Notes: a model not told the origin generated them from the letters alone. Counted from the stretch's first letter, positions 15,629 through 25,346 are shown. The stretch is DNA of 33,628 nucleotides from Candidatus Zhuqueibacterota bacterium (GCA_016931935.1 JAFGDW010000118.1:1-33628), one strand, 5' to 3'. Translations and numbers: made by a program.

Positions 15629-17995
15629 TTGAATACCGAAGTTTACGAGACGTTAGAGTTTGACAAGCTACTGGAACGATTAGCATCCCTCACCATCTCG
15701 CCATTAGGCGATGAACAAATTGCTTCGCTCTCACCACTTGATCAACTATCCACGATAGAAACAGCACTTACCGAAGTCACCGAATTACGGGAAATACTGG
15801 ATTTTGACGATCCGTTCCCTATCGATGGGCTGGAAGATATTCGTCCTGCTATTAAACGGGCAGCCGTTACAGGTAATTATTTAGGTCCAGAAGAACTGGC
15901 GCATGTGTGCACCACTTTAGCTGTATTCCGGCGGATTAAAAAGTACGTAGCAGACCGTCCGGGTAAATACCCACATTTGTCGCAACACGTCCGTGAAATG
16001 ACGCCGTTATCATCCATCGAAAAAGAAATTGAACGCTGTATTGATTTGCAAAATCATACGATATACGACCACGCCTCTCCTAACCTGGCTCGCCTGCGTC
16101 GCAGCATAGAATCGTCGCGGCAAAAACTTCGCAAATTAATGGAAACGCTGCTCGGTAATTACAGCAAACAAAATTATCTTCAGGAAAATCTTATTACCAT
16201 CCGTAATGACCGGTTGGTGTTGATGTTGAAAGATGAATACCGCAACAAAGTCCGCGGACTGATTCACGATCAGTCGGCGACTGGCGCCACATTGTTCATC
16301 GAACCATTGCCTGCGTTGGACATGAACAACCAAATTCGCGCTTTAGAAATTGATGAAAAGCGCGAAATCGAAAAAATCCTGCTACAGTTGACCAGCCTGT
16401 TAACGAACGAATTGGAAACATTGAAGCATAATGTTTTGATCGCCGCCTGGCTGGACGGTGTCTATGCCAAAGCCCGGCTATCCGTATTAATGCACGGCAG
16501 TCAACCATTGATTAATGATAACCAGCAATTGGAAATTATCAACGGGAAACACCCATTATTGCTGCTAAAAGCTGAAAAATCAGGTGGAGAAGTGGTCCCC
16601 TTAACACTGCGACTGGGCGAACAACATCACACGTTGATTATTACGGGTCCCAATGCGGGCGGCAAAACAGTAGCGCTTAAGACAATTGGTCTGCTGAGTT
16701 TAATGACAGCTTGTGGATTGCATATCCCTGCCGATCCGAATTCCAATATTGCAATATTCAAACATATTTTCAGTGCAATTGGTGATCAGCAGTCGATTGA
16801 AAACGATCTCTCCACATTTTCATCCCATATCGAGCAATTGAAAAATATCACCGACAATGCCGACGATCGTTCGCTGGCGATAATCGATGAAATATGCGCC
16901 GGCACCGATCCGGAGGAAGGCGCTGCGCTGGCGATTTCTGTCATGGAACATCTAACCAGCTCCGGCTGCCTGACCGTGGTATCCACCCATCTCGGTGCAC
17001 TCAAGGCGTTCGCCCATGAAACAGAAGGCATTGAGAATGGTTCAATGGAATTTAATGCCGAATCGCTGGAACCGACCTATCGGTTTCGTTCCGGCATGCC
17101 CGGCTCAAGCTATGCATTTGAAATCGCTGAACGCTGGGGCTTAAACCATTCGCTGATTGAACGTTCACGTGCTCTTGTTGGCGAGGAAAAACATAAGCTG
17201 GAAAATTTATTGATCGAACTTGACAAACGCATGACTGCTGAACAGCTTCGTTTGAATGATCTCAGCATCAAGCAAACCGAGTTGGATGGCTTGCTAAAAA
17301 TATACCGCGAAAAAAGCAAGGAACTGGCCGAGTCAGAAAAGAAACTCAAGAAAAACGCTGCGCAGGAAGCAGAAGCTATTCTTGCTTCAGCCAATACCGC
17401 TATCGAACAAGCCATAAAATCCATTCGCGAGGAGCAGGCATCACGAGAGGCCATTAAAACCGCAAAAACAGTCATTAGTGAAGAAAAGGCCCGTGTACGG
17501 AAATTAAAAACAAAAGTCGCTCCGCAGCAGGAAGCTGAATTGTTGAGCAGTGTGGCAATTGGACAGCATGTTCGTTGGAAACCTTATGGCAAACTGGGGA
17601 TCGTATTATCCAGCGTGGATGCAGCAAACAAGGTGCTACTGGATGCCGGGGGGATGAAAGTCAAAGTTCCGCTTTCCGAACTGGAGACAGCGGCTTCAGA
17701 GAAAAAATCGAAACCAATGGTTCATGTGCGTGTGGATACCCAGCCAACGATTTCATCCACTGAACTTGATCTTCGCGGGATGCGTGCAGAGGAGGCGGTT
17801 GCCATGACAGACAAATTCATCGAAGAAGCGTTGATTACCGGCTTACGCTCTGTCAGTATCATTCACGGCAAAGGCACCGGCGCCCTGCGACAGGCAGTCA
17901 ACAAGTTTCTGGATAAACACGATCATGTCGTCCATAAACAGTTGGGCAACTGGAACGAAGGCGGGACTGGTGTGACGGTGGTGGAATTGAAATAA
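15629..17995 (+). CDS. mutS2: Endonuclease MutS2
   Basis: 788 residues, the usual length. The N-terminal ETLEFDKLLERL start and the core/clamp helices are followed by the MutS-type ATPase with Walker A GPNAGGKT (about residue 341), Walker B region LAIIDEICAGTDPEEG and the ST-H motif VVSTHLGALK. A long coiled-coil (about 520-630), a KOW-like segment and a C-terminal Smr domain (ELDLRGMRAEEA; HGKGTGAL) complete it. The start codon is TTG at 15629; no in-frame ATG upstream is available and the family consensus begins here. MutS2 lacks the mismatch-recognition domain; known roles are limiting recombination and rescuing or sensing collided ribosomes. It lies in the rpsU-yqeY-cvpA run. Confidence 0.97.
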   Translation: MNTEVYETLEFDKLLERLASLTISPLGDEQIASLSPLDQLSTIETALTEVTELREILDFDDPFPIDGLEDIRPAIKRAAVTGNYLGPEELAHVCTTLAVFRRIKKYVADRPGKYPHLSQHVREMTPLSSIEKEIERCIDLQNHTIYDHASPNLARLRRSIESSRQKLRKLMETLLGNYSKQNYLQENLITIRNDRLVLMLKDEYRNKVRGLIHDQSATGATLFIEPLPALDMNNQIRALEIDEKREIEKILLQLTSLLTNELETLKHNVLIAAWLDGVYAKARLSVLMHGSQPLINDNQQLEIINGKHPLLLLKAEKSGGEVVPLTLRLGEQHHTLIITGPNAGGKTVALKTIGLLSLMTACGLHIPADPNSNIAIFKHIFSAIGDQQSIENDLSTFSSHIEQLKNITDNADDRSLAIIDEICAGTDPEEGAALAISVMEHLTSSGCLTVVSTHLGALKAFAHETEGIENGSMEFNAESLEPTYRFRSGMPGSSYAFEIAERWGLNHSLIERSRALVGEEKHKLENLLIELDKRMTAEQLRLNDLSIKQTELDGLLKIYREKSKELAESEKKLKKNAAQEAEAILASANTAIEQAIKSIREEQASREAIKTAKTVISEEKARVRKLKTKVAPQQEAELLSSVAIGQHVRWKPYGKLGIVLSSVDAANKVLLDAGGMKVKVPLSELETAASEKKSKPMVHVRVDTQPTISSTELDLRGMRAEEAVAMTDKFIEEALITGLRSVSIIHGKGTGALRQAVNKFLDKHDHVVHKQLGNWNEGGTGVTVVELK

Positions 17996-18017
17996 CGGTG
18001 AAGAGCGTTTATCGGCA

Positions 18018-18045
18018 ATCAGTGATCGGTGAACCGATTACTGAT
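18018..18045. terminator. Stem-loop downstream of mutS2
   Basis: ATCAGTGATCGGT (18018-18030) pairs with ACCGATTACTGAT (18033-18045) over 12 of 13 positions with a G-T wobble in one orientation. It lies 23 bp past mutS2 and between convergent genes. No T-run follows, so termination is possible but unproven; it may be a palindromic repeat. Confidence 0.4.
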
Positions 18046-18124
18046 GATCGATTACTATCAATCATGTAAACGAATTATCAAATATTTTCATCGACGATCA
18101 ATAAAATTGCAGTCCGCAAAAACA

Positions 18125-19279
18125 TTACGGCCCCTGGGCGATGCGTTTTCGATAGGCGACAACATCATCGCGCAAATAATTTTCCAGGCCAGCTTGAATA
18201 ATAGCTGTTTTTATACCAATTTCCGCTTTGGCTGTAAGATATAATTCCCAGCGTCGTGCCCATGTACTGTTCCCCAATAGTTCCTGAGTCAATCGCGTCG
18301 TTACATGTGGGCCGGGTTGTTGGTAAAAAGGAAAATCAACCGTAACCGTCACATAACTTTGTATATTCGCCTGCGATGCGACTGATGAGCCTTGCGTTGT
18401 ATAAATATTGCGAAAATCGGAATATGGAATCCATACGCCCGATGGCGTGAGTTGCAAGCCAACTTTCGTGAAAGTTTGTCGATATATACTTGTCTGTGCC
18501 GCACCATTGGTTGTGCCTGAAACTCCGAGCCAGACAGTAACGATTGGCGCCATTGTCACGGGCAATGTACCGGCAGTAAAATGAACACCAGGATATTGAA
18601 TGGAAACAAGCTTGACCTGATGATTTACATCGCACGCTTTCATCACGTGCATTGACATGTCCACTTCCTGGTTAATGTTGGCTTCCCAATCGCACATATC
18701 CAACAATCGATTGTCAACTGAAAAATCCAGATCGAACATGGTATCAAGTCGCATGCTGCCAGAAATTGTGATCTGATCATTCGTCGTGGTTGTATCCGCA
18801 TCTGCGTCATCCATTACCACATCGAACCCAATTTCGAGCACAGGTGGCTGCTGACTTACTTCAACGTAATTGGATTTATATAAAACAATCGATGATTCAA
18901 TATCATTTAGTCGTGTTTGCCAGTGTGCATGTCCGCGCTGCATAGCATCCGTTATTGAGGTACTATCGACAAACATTAAAATCGTTTCGTCCTGGCGTTG
19001 GACGGCGGTAATTTTTCTCAGAATTCCCTGATCATTCCCGATGACAATTATCTGGCCTTTTTGGAATTTATATTTATCGTACAACGCTGATTCGACTACG
19101 AACATGCTATCATCGGATGCGGTATCAATGTAGTACGCAGCCCAGTCATTGTTTTCAACAACACGTGTGGATGACGGAATAATAAATTCCTGAAATTCCA
19201 CCGGATTAATAACACTTTCTTGCACACAGTTACAAAAACTCAATACGAGTAATAGCGCAATTATCGTTTTCATTTTCAT
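18125..19279 (-). CDS. Putative lipoprotein of unknown function
   Basis: About 384 residues from the ATG at 19279, which has AGGA six bases upstream; longer readings to 19360 lack a ribosome site and add residues unlike a signal. The N-terminus (MKMKTIIALLLVLSFCNC) is a lipoprotein-type signal with Cys at residue 18 and Asn at -1. The mature protein starts with a region mentioning no known motif, has a central acidic DADADTTTTND stretch, then beta-rich sequence and a helical C-terminus. It is convergent with mutS2. I do not recognise a family; it may be a cell-envelope protein. Confidence 0.7.
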   Translation of the reverse strand: MKMKTIIALLLVLSFCNCVQESVINPVEFQEFIIPSSTRVVENNDWAAYYIDTASDDSMFVVESALYDKYKFQKGQIIVIGNDQGILRKITAVQRQDETILMFVDSTSITDAMQRGHAHWQTRLNDIESSIVLYKSNYVEVSQQPPVLEIGFDVVMDDADADTTTTNDQITISGSMRLDTMFDLDFSVDNRLLDMCDWEANINQEVDMSMHVMKACDVNHQVKLVSIQYPGVHFTAGTLPVTMAPIVTVWLGVSGTTNGAAQTSIYRQTFTKVGLQLTPSGVWIPYSDFRNIYTTQGSSVASQANIQSYVTVTVDFPFYQQPGPHVTTRLTQELLGNSTWARRWELYLTAKAEIGIKTAIIQAGLENYLRDDVVAYRKRIAQGP

Positions 19280-19324
19280 ATAAATCCTATCGACACGTTT
19301 GTTAAAAGTCTTGAGTCGAATATT

Positions 19325-19395
19325 TGGGATGTGAGACGCCGAATGTGAGAAGTGAGACAAAAGAAAGTGAATAGTGAAAAGTAAATAGTGAATTC
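19325..19395. repeat. GTGAGA/GTGAA-rich low-complexity tract
   Basis: Degenerate repeats of the words GTGAGA and AGTGAA, similar to the tract at 1836-1862. It is followed by TGGCTAATAGCCA (19409-19421), a variant of the palindrome at 10448. It lies between divergent genes and may contain their promoters, which I could not fix. Confidence 0.4.
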
Positions 19396-19457
19396 ATTAA
19401 CAAGCTAATGGCTAATAGCCAATCGCTATATTTAATTTGAAATCGGTTTGAGACGAC

Positions 19458-20048
19458 ATGAATTTTCGATCTTCGAATAATAAAAATTTTTCGGAAACGT
19501 TGCCGGAAATTGGTACCGTGCATTATGCTCGTCATCATCGCGCGCGGCAATTGCGTATTGCTGTTCATGCGGAAAACGGTGTCCGAGTAACAATACCGCG
19601 ATTTGTTTCGTTTAAACGCGCTCGCGAAATTGTGCATTCTAAAGCCGAATGGATAAAACAGCAGGTTCGGAAATTGGCGCACCTAAAAGCGGAGCACCAC
19701 CTGCGTAATGCTGAATCTCCCCCACTCGATCATCGTGTTGCAAAACAGGCGCTAATTACACGACTCGAAGAGTTAGCTCGCCAATATGGATTTACATACG
19801 GCCGGGTATTCATCCGACAGCAGCGTACACGTTGGGGCAGTTGTTCTCAACAAAATAATATTAATTTGAACATCCGGCTTATGCAACTTCCGGTTCATCT
19901 TCGCGACTATGTTATTATTCATGAACTTGTCCATACACGTGTAAAGAACCATAGTAAAGAATTTTGGTCAACACTTGATAAATTCGTCGGTAATTCGAAA
20001 GCTTTGGACAAAGAATTGAAACAGTACCGAATTTCATTCCTTCAATAA
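19458..20048 (+). CDS. YgjP-like zinc metallopeptidase-fold protein
   Basis: 196 residues of the YgjP/DUF45 family. The N-terminal half has the family's R-R-x-x-x-x-x-x-V-x-x-x-x-x-V-x-x-P pattern; RWGSCS lies at 125-130; the zinc site is HELVH (155-159) with the third ligand His165 in KNHSKEFW. The family has a metzincin/SprT-like metal site; the E. coli homologue YgjP has been reported to hydrolyse UTP, and proteolysis has not been shown for it. The gene stands alone, divergent from the unknown lipoprotein and upstream of ptsI. Confidence 0.9.
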   Translation: MNFRSSNNKNFSETLPEIGTVHYARHHRARQLRIAVHAENGVRVTIPRFVSFKRAREIVHSKAEWIKQQVRKLAHLKAEHHLRNAESPPLDHRVAKQALITRLEELARQYGFTYGRVFIRQQRTRWGSCSQQNNINLNIRLMQLPVHLRDYVIIHELVHTRVKNHSKEFWSTLDKFVGNSKALDKELKQYRISFLQ

Positions 20049-20204
20049 TCTGCTAATCAATGGATCGACCAGCCATTCACTATTTTGATAACTTCATCCG
20101 ATATTAAATTTTCATGGTATCTATGTACAATTTTCACATCAATCACCCTTTTTATGGATCGAACCGTTTCAACATTTTCGTTCAACTTATTACTTGGTTT
20201 TTAC

Positions 20205-20233
20205 TTGACTTTGGTTACTAATTTGCATATATT
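20205..20233 (+). promoter_or_regulatory. Sigma-70-type promoter for ptsI
   Basis: TTGACT (20205-20210), a 17-base spacer and TATATT (20228-20233), about 30 bp before the ptsI start. It has the same architecture as the rpsU promoter. Confidence 0.6.
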
Positions 20234-20263
20234 TCGTTAATCCAAAATAACTGAGGAATGGAC

Positions 20264-22003
20264 ATGGCCAGAAAACGCAGACGACTGCATGGGAGCGGCA
20301 TTTCACCCGGAATCGGGAAAGGATACGTATGCATTTGGGGGCCTGCCCCGGCTCCGAAACGACGAAAAATCCGTGCCGGTCAGGTTCCCAGTGAGTTGAA
20401 TCGTCTAAAAGATGCAATTACCTCTTCTCGCGATCAATTAACTGAACTGAAATCGAAGGTCCACCAGAAAGTTGGCAGCAAAGAATCGGAAATATTTGAG
20501 GCGCATTCAATGTTTCTGAATGATCCGTTTTTCCTGACCAAAATTGAACGTCGCGTCATGGAAAAGTTCATTAACGTGGAAGCAGCGCTTGAGGATACAA
20601 TCAATGAAATTACACAAGTGTATGCCAATATCGAAGATCCCTATTTAAAAGAACGTATGCAGGACATCCGCGATATCGGCCGTCGCTTGATGGATAATCT
20701 GGTGGGACACAAGCAGGATTGCACGATTGAGAATGAAAATGAAGTGATTGTCGTCACCGAAGAACTGACGGCATCCCAACTGATGGATTTGGATCATTCA
20801 ACAATTACTGGATTTATCACGGAAAAAGGTGGAGCCACTTCCCATTCGGCCATTCTTGCCCGCTCATTAGGAATTCCGTTGGTTTCAGGGGTGCCCAATG
20901 TTATGACCCGTATTAAGCCAGGATCATTTTTGTTGATTAACGGTTTTAACGGGGACATCGTTCGTCAGCCGTCAGACTCGTTAATTCGCGACATCCGACA
21001 ACATTTTCCGAGCCTGTACATCTCTCAGGATGAAATGAATGAGTTGGAAAAGCAACCATCCACAACTGCCGATGGTGTACTAATTCAATTACTTTCCAAT
21101 GTTCGCTCCAATGGTGATCTGGAGTATATCAAACATTCTCAGGCAGTCGGTATTGGCTTATACCGAACCGAAATGGCATTTATTAACCGCAAGAATTTCC
21201 CATCTGAAGAAGAACAGTTTGATGTTTATAAAGTTGCGGTGGAATCAATGGCGCCGCAGCCAGTAACAATTCGCACGATCGATCTGGGTGGCGACAAGTT
21301 CAGCCCGTATTTCCCGCATTCCCGCAAACGTGAATTAAATCCCCATCTGGGACTGCGTTCGATTCGTGTTTCACTTGCAAAGCCGGATGTTTTCCGTACG
21401 CAGCTTCGCGCCATTCTGCGCGCGAGTGCGTTGGGAAAAATTAAACTTATGTTACCGCTTATCTCCAACATCGAGGAAATTCGCCTAACCAAGCGGATGT
21501 TGTACCGGACAATGGTAGAACTAAAACGGGAGAACATTCCATTTGATGAAAATCTTGAGCTCGGCGTTATGATTGAAATACCCGCCGCAGTCCTGATAAT
21601 AAATGCAATTTTACGTGAGGTCGACTTCATTAGCGTAGGTACAAACGATTTAATTCAGTACACCCTGGCTGTCGACCGCAGCAATGAAACGGTGAGTGAA
21701 TATTACGAACCGGCACACCCCGCTGTACTAATGCAGCTCAAACAAATTGTCGATGCAGCCAATCGGATGAAAAAAGACGTCAGTATTTGTGGGGAAATGG
21801 CGGCAGATCTGCAATATACAAAACTCCTGCTGGGATTAGGATACAGGAATTTAAGCATGAGTCCGTTCTTTATTCCACAAATTAAGCGGGCAATTCGTTG
21901 CATCGATATGGATGCCGCACACGAATTCGCGATGCAGGTGCTTTCGTTATCCGAAGTCCGTAAAATCAAGAAATTATTAATGGACGATCTGGTTTGCAAG
22001 TAA
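20264..22003 (+). CDS. ptsI: Phosphoenolpyruvate-protein phosphotransferase (PTS enzyme I)
   Basis: 579 residues. The N-terminal HGSGISPGIG motif is followed by the helical HPr-binding domain, the phosphohistidine loop GGATSHSAILARS (His196 counted from the ATG at 20258), and the PEP-binding barrel with YRTEMAF, RTIDLGGDK, FISVGTNDLIQYTLAVDR and SICGEMA (general-acid Cys). The enzyme takes phosphate from PEP and passes it to HPr. The start at 20264 is preferred because GAGGA (20253-20257) directly abuts the other ATG at 20258 but is six bases from this one. No HPr or enzyme II gene is nearby, so the role (sugar uptake or regulatory phosphorelay) cannot be decided here. No N-terminal GAF domain is present, which argues against PtsP. 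Confidence 0.95.
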   Translation: MARKRRRLHGSGISPGIGKGYVCIWGPAPAPKRRKIRAGQVPSELNRLKDAITSSRDQLTELKSKVHQKVGSKESEIFEAHSMFLNDPFFLTKIERRVMEKFINVEAALEDTINEITQVYANIEDPYLKERMQDIRDIGRRLMDNLVGHKQDCTIENENEVIVVTEELTASQLMDLDHSTITGFITEKGGATSHSAILARSLGIPLVSGVPNVMTRIKPGSFLLINGFNGDIVRQPSDSLIRDIRQHFPSLYISQDEMNELEKQPSTTADGVLIQLLSNVRSNGDLEYIKHSQAVGIGLYRTEMAFINRKNFPSEEEQFDVYKVAVESMAPQPVTIRTIDLGGDKFSPYFPHSRKRELNPHLGLRSIRVSLAKPDVFRTQLRAILRASALGKIKLMLPLISNIEEIRLTKRMLYRTMVELKRENIPFDENLELGVMIEIPAAVLIINAILREVDFISVGTNDLIQYTLAVDRSNETVSEYYEPAHPAVLMQLKQIVDAANRMKKDVSICGEMAADLQYTKLLLGLGYRNLSMSPFFIPQIKRAIRCIDMDAAHEFAMQVLSLSEVRKIKKLLMDDLVCK

Positions 22004-22151
22004 TGCATTTGTCCCACCTAACATAAACATCGATCACATTATCTTTATTTTATGTGCACATAATCCCGGCAATGCTTTGGGATTAGCGTGGATGAAACAA
22101 TCCGAGCTTCTACCTAAAAAATCAATCAAATAAAATTTTCGAAAGGATACA

Positions 22152-22928
22152 ATGAAAAATTTAGGATTCAAAGGAAAGACAACAATTGTTACCGGCGCGA
22201 GTAGCGGCATCGGCAAAGCAACAGCGATAAAACTGGCAACTGAAGGCGCTAATGTGGTATTGGCAGCCCGCAATCAACAACGTCTGCATAAGTTTGCAAC
22301 CGAATTAACAGAACAGGGCGCCATTTGCACCGCTATTCCGACGGATATAACACAGCCGGATCAGATTGATGACCTCATCAATGCGACTGTTGCAACCTAC
22401 GATGGGATAGATGTGCTCGTAAATGCTGCCGGTATCATCGCAAATGGTTCAATTGAATCAACTTCCATCGATGAGTGGGATAATATGATGAACATTAACG
22501 TGCGCAGCCTGTTCTTGCTAACGCAAAAGGCAGTGCCATATCTTATTCCGAGCAAGGGCAATATCGTTAATGTATCCAGTGTAACCGGGACACGACCGTT
22601 TCCCAATGTTTTGGCATATTGTGTCAGCAAAGCCGCCGTAGATCAGTTTACACGCTGTACCGCATTAGAGCTTGCACCCAAAGGTGTCCGCGTCAATGCT
22701 GTAAATCCGGGAGTCACCGTGACTGAGTTGCATCGCCGTGGCGGTATGGATGAAGCAGCTTATCAACAATTTCTGGAACATAGCAAAACCACACATCCGC
22801 TTGGCCGGGCTGGTACCGCCGAAGAAGTCGCTGACCTTATCGTCTTTCTTGCATCTCCGCATGCTGAGTGGATTACCGGCGTCACGTACAGTATTGATGG
22901 CGGCCGGGCACAGACATGTTTAAGATAA
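22152..22928 (+). CDS. Short-chain dehydrogenase/reductase
   Basis: 258 residues, classical SDR. The cofactor site is TGASSGIG (14-21), NAAG lies at 91-94, and the catalytic set is Ser142/143, Tyr156 and Lys160 (YCVSK). The C-terminus ends in the common TGVTYSIDGG pattern. AAAGGA stands five bases before the ATG. It is NAD(P)(H)-dependent; the substrate cannot be told from sequence. It resembles FabG/glucose-dehydrogenase-like SDRs and has no pathway neighbours. Confidence 0.93.
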   Translation: MKNLGFKGKTTIVTGASSGIGKATAIKLATEGANVVLAARNQQRLHKFATELTEQGAICTAIPTDITQPDQIDDLINATVATYDGIDVLVNAAGIIANGSIESTSIDEWDNMMNINVRSLFLLTQKAVPYLIPSKGNIVNVSSVTGTRPFPNVLAYCVSKAAVDQFTRCTALELAPKGVRVNAVNPGVTVTELHRRGGMDEAAYQQFLEHSKTTHPLGRAGTAEEVADLIVFLASPHAEWITGVTYSIDGGRAQTCLR

Positions 22929-23408
22929 AATCATGCGACCCAATAAAGACTTCCGTTAAGTTACAACTGGCCATTAGCCTAATTGGCTGCACCACCTGGC
23001 AATCCGAAAACCTAATTATTGAAACTACAATTCGCTTCAGACTTCCGAAGTTATGATCCTAATAAATTTATGAAGACTTACAGGTTCTTGGAGAGCTTCC
23101 TATTTTGTGAGTGCACACGATCAGCCATGGAATTGTGAAACATTGCACTGCTAAAAAGAACGACAAGCTGGAAAAGAACATCCATCCCGGGAAATGATAC
23201 TAATTATACGGCTAAATTCGACTTTTAAATATTATTTCTTGCGTCTAAAATTAAAAATATCTCTTGCTTTTTAGTTAGGTTTTATTTACATTTACTACAT
23301 TGTTGTAACATGTGGTTTTACTTTTACCATTCTGTTTTGCCTCAATTAGATCCTGCATATCACCACGGATAAATCTGTCTCTATAAATCAACGCATATTG
23401 GGAAACAA
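22929..23408. other. Intergenic region, nothing identified
   Basis: 480 bases without a convincing gene, repeat or terminator. It probably carries the promoter of the sigma-factor island near its right end, where the sequence becomes very AT-rich (23200-23340), but no promoter could be set by eye. Confidence 0.6.
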
Positions 23409-24062
23409 GTGGACTATTCAACATTAACAAACAATGAATTAATTCGCTTTTGTGCTAACAATCCTGAAAATCGCGTCGCCTGGGCCGAATTTTATAAGCG
23501 TTTTGACCACACCATCTGGTTGGTTGTTCATCGTAATTGCACTGAAAAAAACATTTCAAAAAATTCTGAGCAATTTAAGCTGATCGTTCAGGATTTGGTA
23601 CAGGATGTTTATAAGAAGCTTGTCGACAAGGAATGTAAAGCTTTAAAAGAATATACGGGCGCAACCGAGAAATCCATTTATTTATATCTTGGAAGAATCT
23701 GCAAAAATGAAGTAATAAATTATATCACTGCATCCAAAGCACAAAAACGTCCGCAAATTACTGAATACTTAAGTGACGATAAAGAAAAAAGAAATGCCAA
23801 TGAATCTGAAGGAACTGCTGCAGATCAACCGGATGAGCAGTTGAATTTGGATGCACTAAAACATAAAATCGATATAATTCTCAACAAATATTTGACAGGT
23901 AAAAACAAAGATCGAGACAAAGTAATTTTCAAATTATATTTCTATCAGGAGCTTTCGCCAAAAGAAATAGTCTCAAATTATTTCAGAAATTTATCATCCA
24001 AGCGGGTTGATAACATTTTAAGCGAAATAAGACGTACCCTCAGGGAGAAACTAATTTCGTAA
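23409..24062 (+). CDS. ECF-like sigma-70-family RNA polymerase sigma factor
   Basis: 217 residues from a GTG start at 23409 with GGGAA upstream. The N-terminal half has a region 2-like fold (WAEFYKRFD...; DLVQDVYKKLV; IYLYLGRICKNEVINY), then a charged linker (about 115-150), and the C-terminal half a region 4-like segment (KVIFKLYFYQELSPKEIV...LSSKRVDNILSEIRRTLREKL, quoted in parts). It lacks regions 1 and 3, as in ECF factors. It heads a plus-strand run with a ZAS-type membrane protein next, the usual sigma/anti-sigma pairing, and probably directs transcription of this island and other targets. The sequence is divergent, so class assignment needs a profile search. Confidence 0.85.
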   Translation: MDYSTLTNNELIRFCANNPENRVAWAEFYKRFDHTIWLVVHRNCTEKNISKNSEQFKLIVQDLVQDVYKKLVDKECKALKEYTGATEKSIYLYLGRICKNEVINYITASKAQKRPQITEYLSDDKEKRNANESEGTAADQPDEQLNLDALKHKIDIILNKYLTGKNKDRDKVIFKLYFYQELSPKEIVSNYFRNLSSKRVDNILSEIRRTLREKLIS

Positions 24063-24123
24063 TGTAAGTCAATGGGAAAGAAATTTCGTTTTTCTGTCTT
24101 ATTAATCAGTGGAAATATTTACC

Positions 24124-25317
24124 ATGAAAAGCAATTCATGCCCGACAGCCAAACTACTTATACTGTATTTCGATGATCAATTATCAGACCTACTAAAAAA
24201 ACAAATTACCGATCATCTAAAGGAATGTGAAAAATGTAAAACACATATTAAAACGTTACATGCATTCGAAAAATTTGAGGGGAAGACTAATAATACGATG
24301 AATGATTCCACTATTCATAAACAGGAAGGCTGCATTCAAGCTAATATTATGTATCAATATCTTGAAGGCACATTATCCGATTCAGAAAAACATGATGTTG
24401 AACACCATTTAAGCACATGTGATGCGTGTCTTAATGAAATTACGTCGTTAGTAAGAAATGCTTACCTGCCGATGTCAGAGCAGGAAATGGTGGATATCGA
24501 AAAAATACGGAATACGACTTCAGAACAACAGGTTGAAAAAATAATATCGTACATCCGTGTACAAAAAGAAACCGAACCAGATGTATTGGTAGCAGAAAAT
24601 AAGACTGCTGAACAACGCGTCACAAAGCTAACGAATAAATTAAAAGCGATGATAACGCGTTTCTTTAGCGTACATAACTTTCGGAAACCAGCGATTGCAT
24701 TTGCACTGGTGCTTATTATAGCCACCGGTATTTACTCAACATACCGCTATTATAGAATTAATTACCCGATTAATCAAGCCGAACAAATGATGTTGGCCAA
24801 CCACCGCACATTTATTGAAGATGCCCGGCTTTCCGGTGGTTACGGTTCCAGCGGCATAAGCATGCTGATGGCTCCGGAAGATGAAAGTGACAACTACTTG
24901 AAATCGGTAAAAGCGGATTTGTTAACGGCAATCAAACACGGTGCAACTTCCGATAAAGCAAAATTGCTGTTAGCGCAGGTATTTATAATTGAGCGATCAT
25001 TTAATCAAGCGGACTCCATATTAAATAAGTTGAAGGCAGATGAACCTGAAAACGCTGCCGTTTTTAATGACATCGGTGTGTTCTATTTTGAACAACGCGA
25101 CTGGGAAGCGGCCGCAAACTATTTTGAACGCGCGCTAACGCTAAACGATCGCTTGCTTGAAGCTTACTTCAACCTGGCGCTTTCAAAATTAAAGTTAAAC
25201 AATCCGGATGCTGCGCTGCTGGCATTGAACAATTATTTAACCTATGAAACAGATGAAGCATGGAAAAATGCAGCATTACGTTTAAAAAACAACATTATTA
25301 AAAACAAGGATGGTTAA
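24124..25317 (+). CDS. Membrane protein with two anti-sigma-type zinc motifs and C-terminal TPRs
   Basis: About 397 residues from the ATG at 24124; a GTG at 24109 would add five. Two zinc-binding modules of the ZAS form H-x3-C-x2-C occur in the N-terminal part: HLKECEKC (residues 36-43 from the GTG) and HLSTCDAC (100-107), each preceded by an upstream Cys. One transmembrane helix (about 195-213) is followed by a region with tetratricopeptide-like repeats (about 270-395: NDIGVFYFEQRDWEAAANYF, NLALSKLKLNNPDAAL). The topology puts the zinc modules in the cytoplasm and the TPRs outside. It is probably the anti-sigma or membrane tether of the sigma factor encoded 61 bp upstream, with the TPR part as a sensing or docking surface. 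The role is inferred from motifs and context. Confidence 0.78.
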   Translation: MKSNSCPTAKLLILYFDDQLSDLLKKQITDHLKECEKCKTHIKTLHAFEKFEGKTNNTMNDSTIHKQEGCIQANIMYQYLEGTLSDSEKHDVEHHLSTCDACLNEITSLVRNAYLPMSEQEMVDIEKIRNTTSEQQVEKIISYIRVQKETEPDVLVAENKTAEQRVTKLTNKLKAMITRFFSVHNFRKPAIAFALVLIIATGIYSTYRYYRINYPINQAEQMMLANHRTFIEDARLSGGYGSSGISMLMAPEDESDNYLKSVKADLLTAIKHGATSDKAKLLLAQVFIIERSFNQADSILNKLKADEPENAAVFNDIGVFYFEQRDWEAAANYFERALTLNDRLLEAYFNLALSKLKLNNPDAALLALNNYLTYETDEAWKNAALRLKNNIIKNKDG

Positions 25318-25346
25318 ACCGCTTCATAAAACCGGGAGGAACAATC

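Noticed and set aside
18018..18045. A strong Rho-independent terminator after mutS2
   Set aside because: The stem is good but has a two-base loop and no T-run on either side, so I list it only as a possible stem-loop.
19280..19360. A 27-residue N-terminal extension of the unknown lipoprotein
   Set aside because: The ATG at 19279 has a Shine-Dalgarno sequence and starts directly with a lipoprotein signal; the extension runs into the GTGAGA repeat tract.
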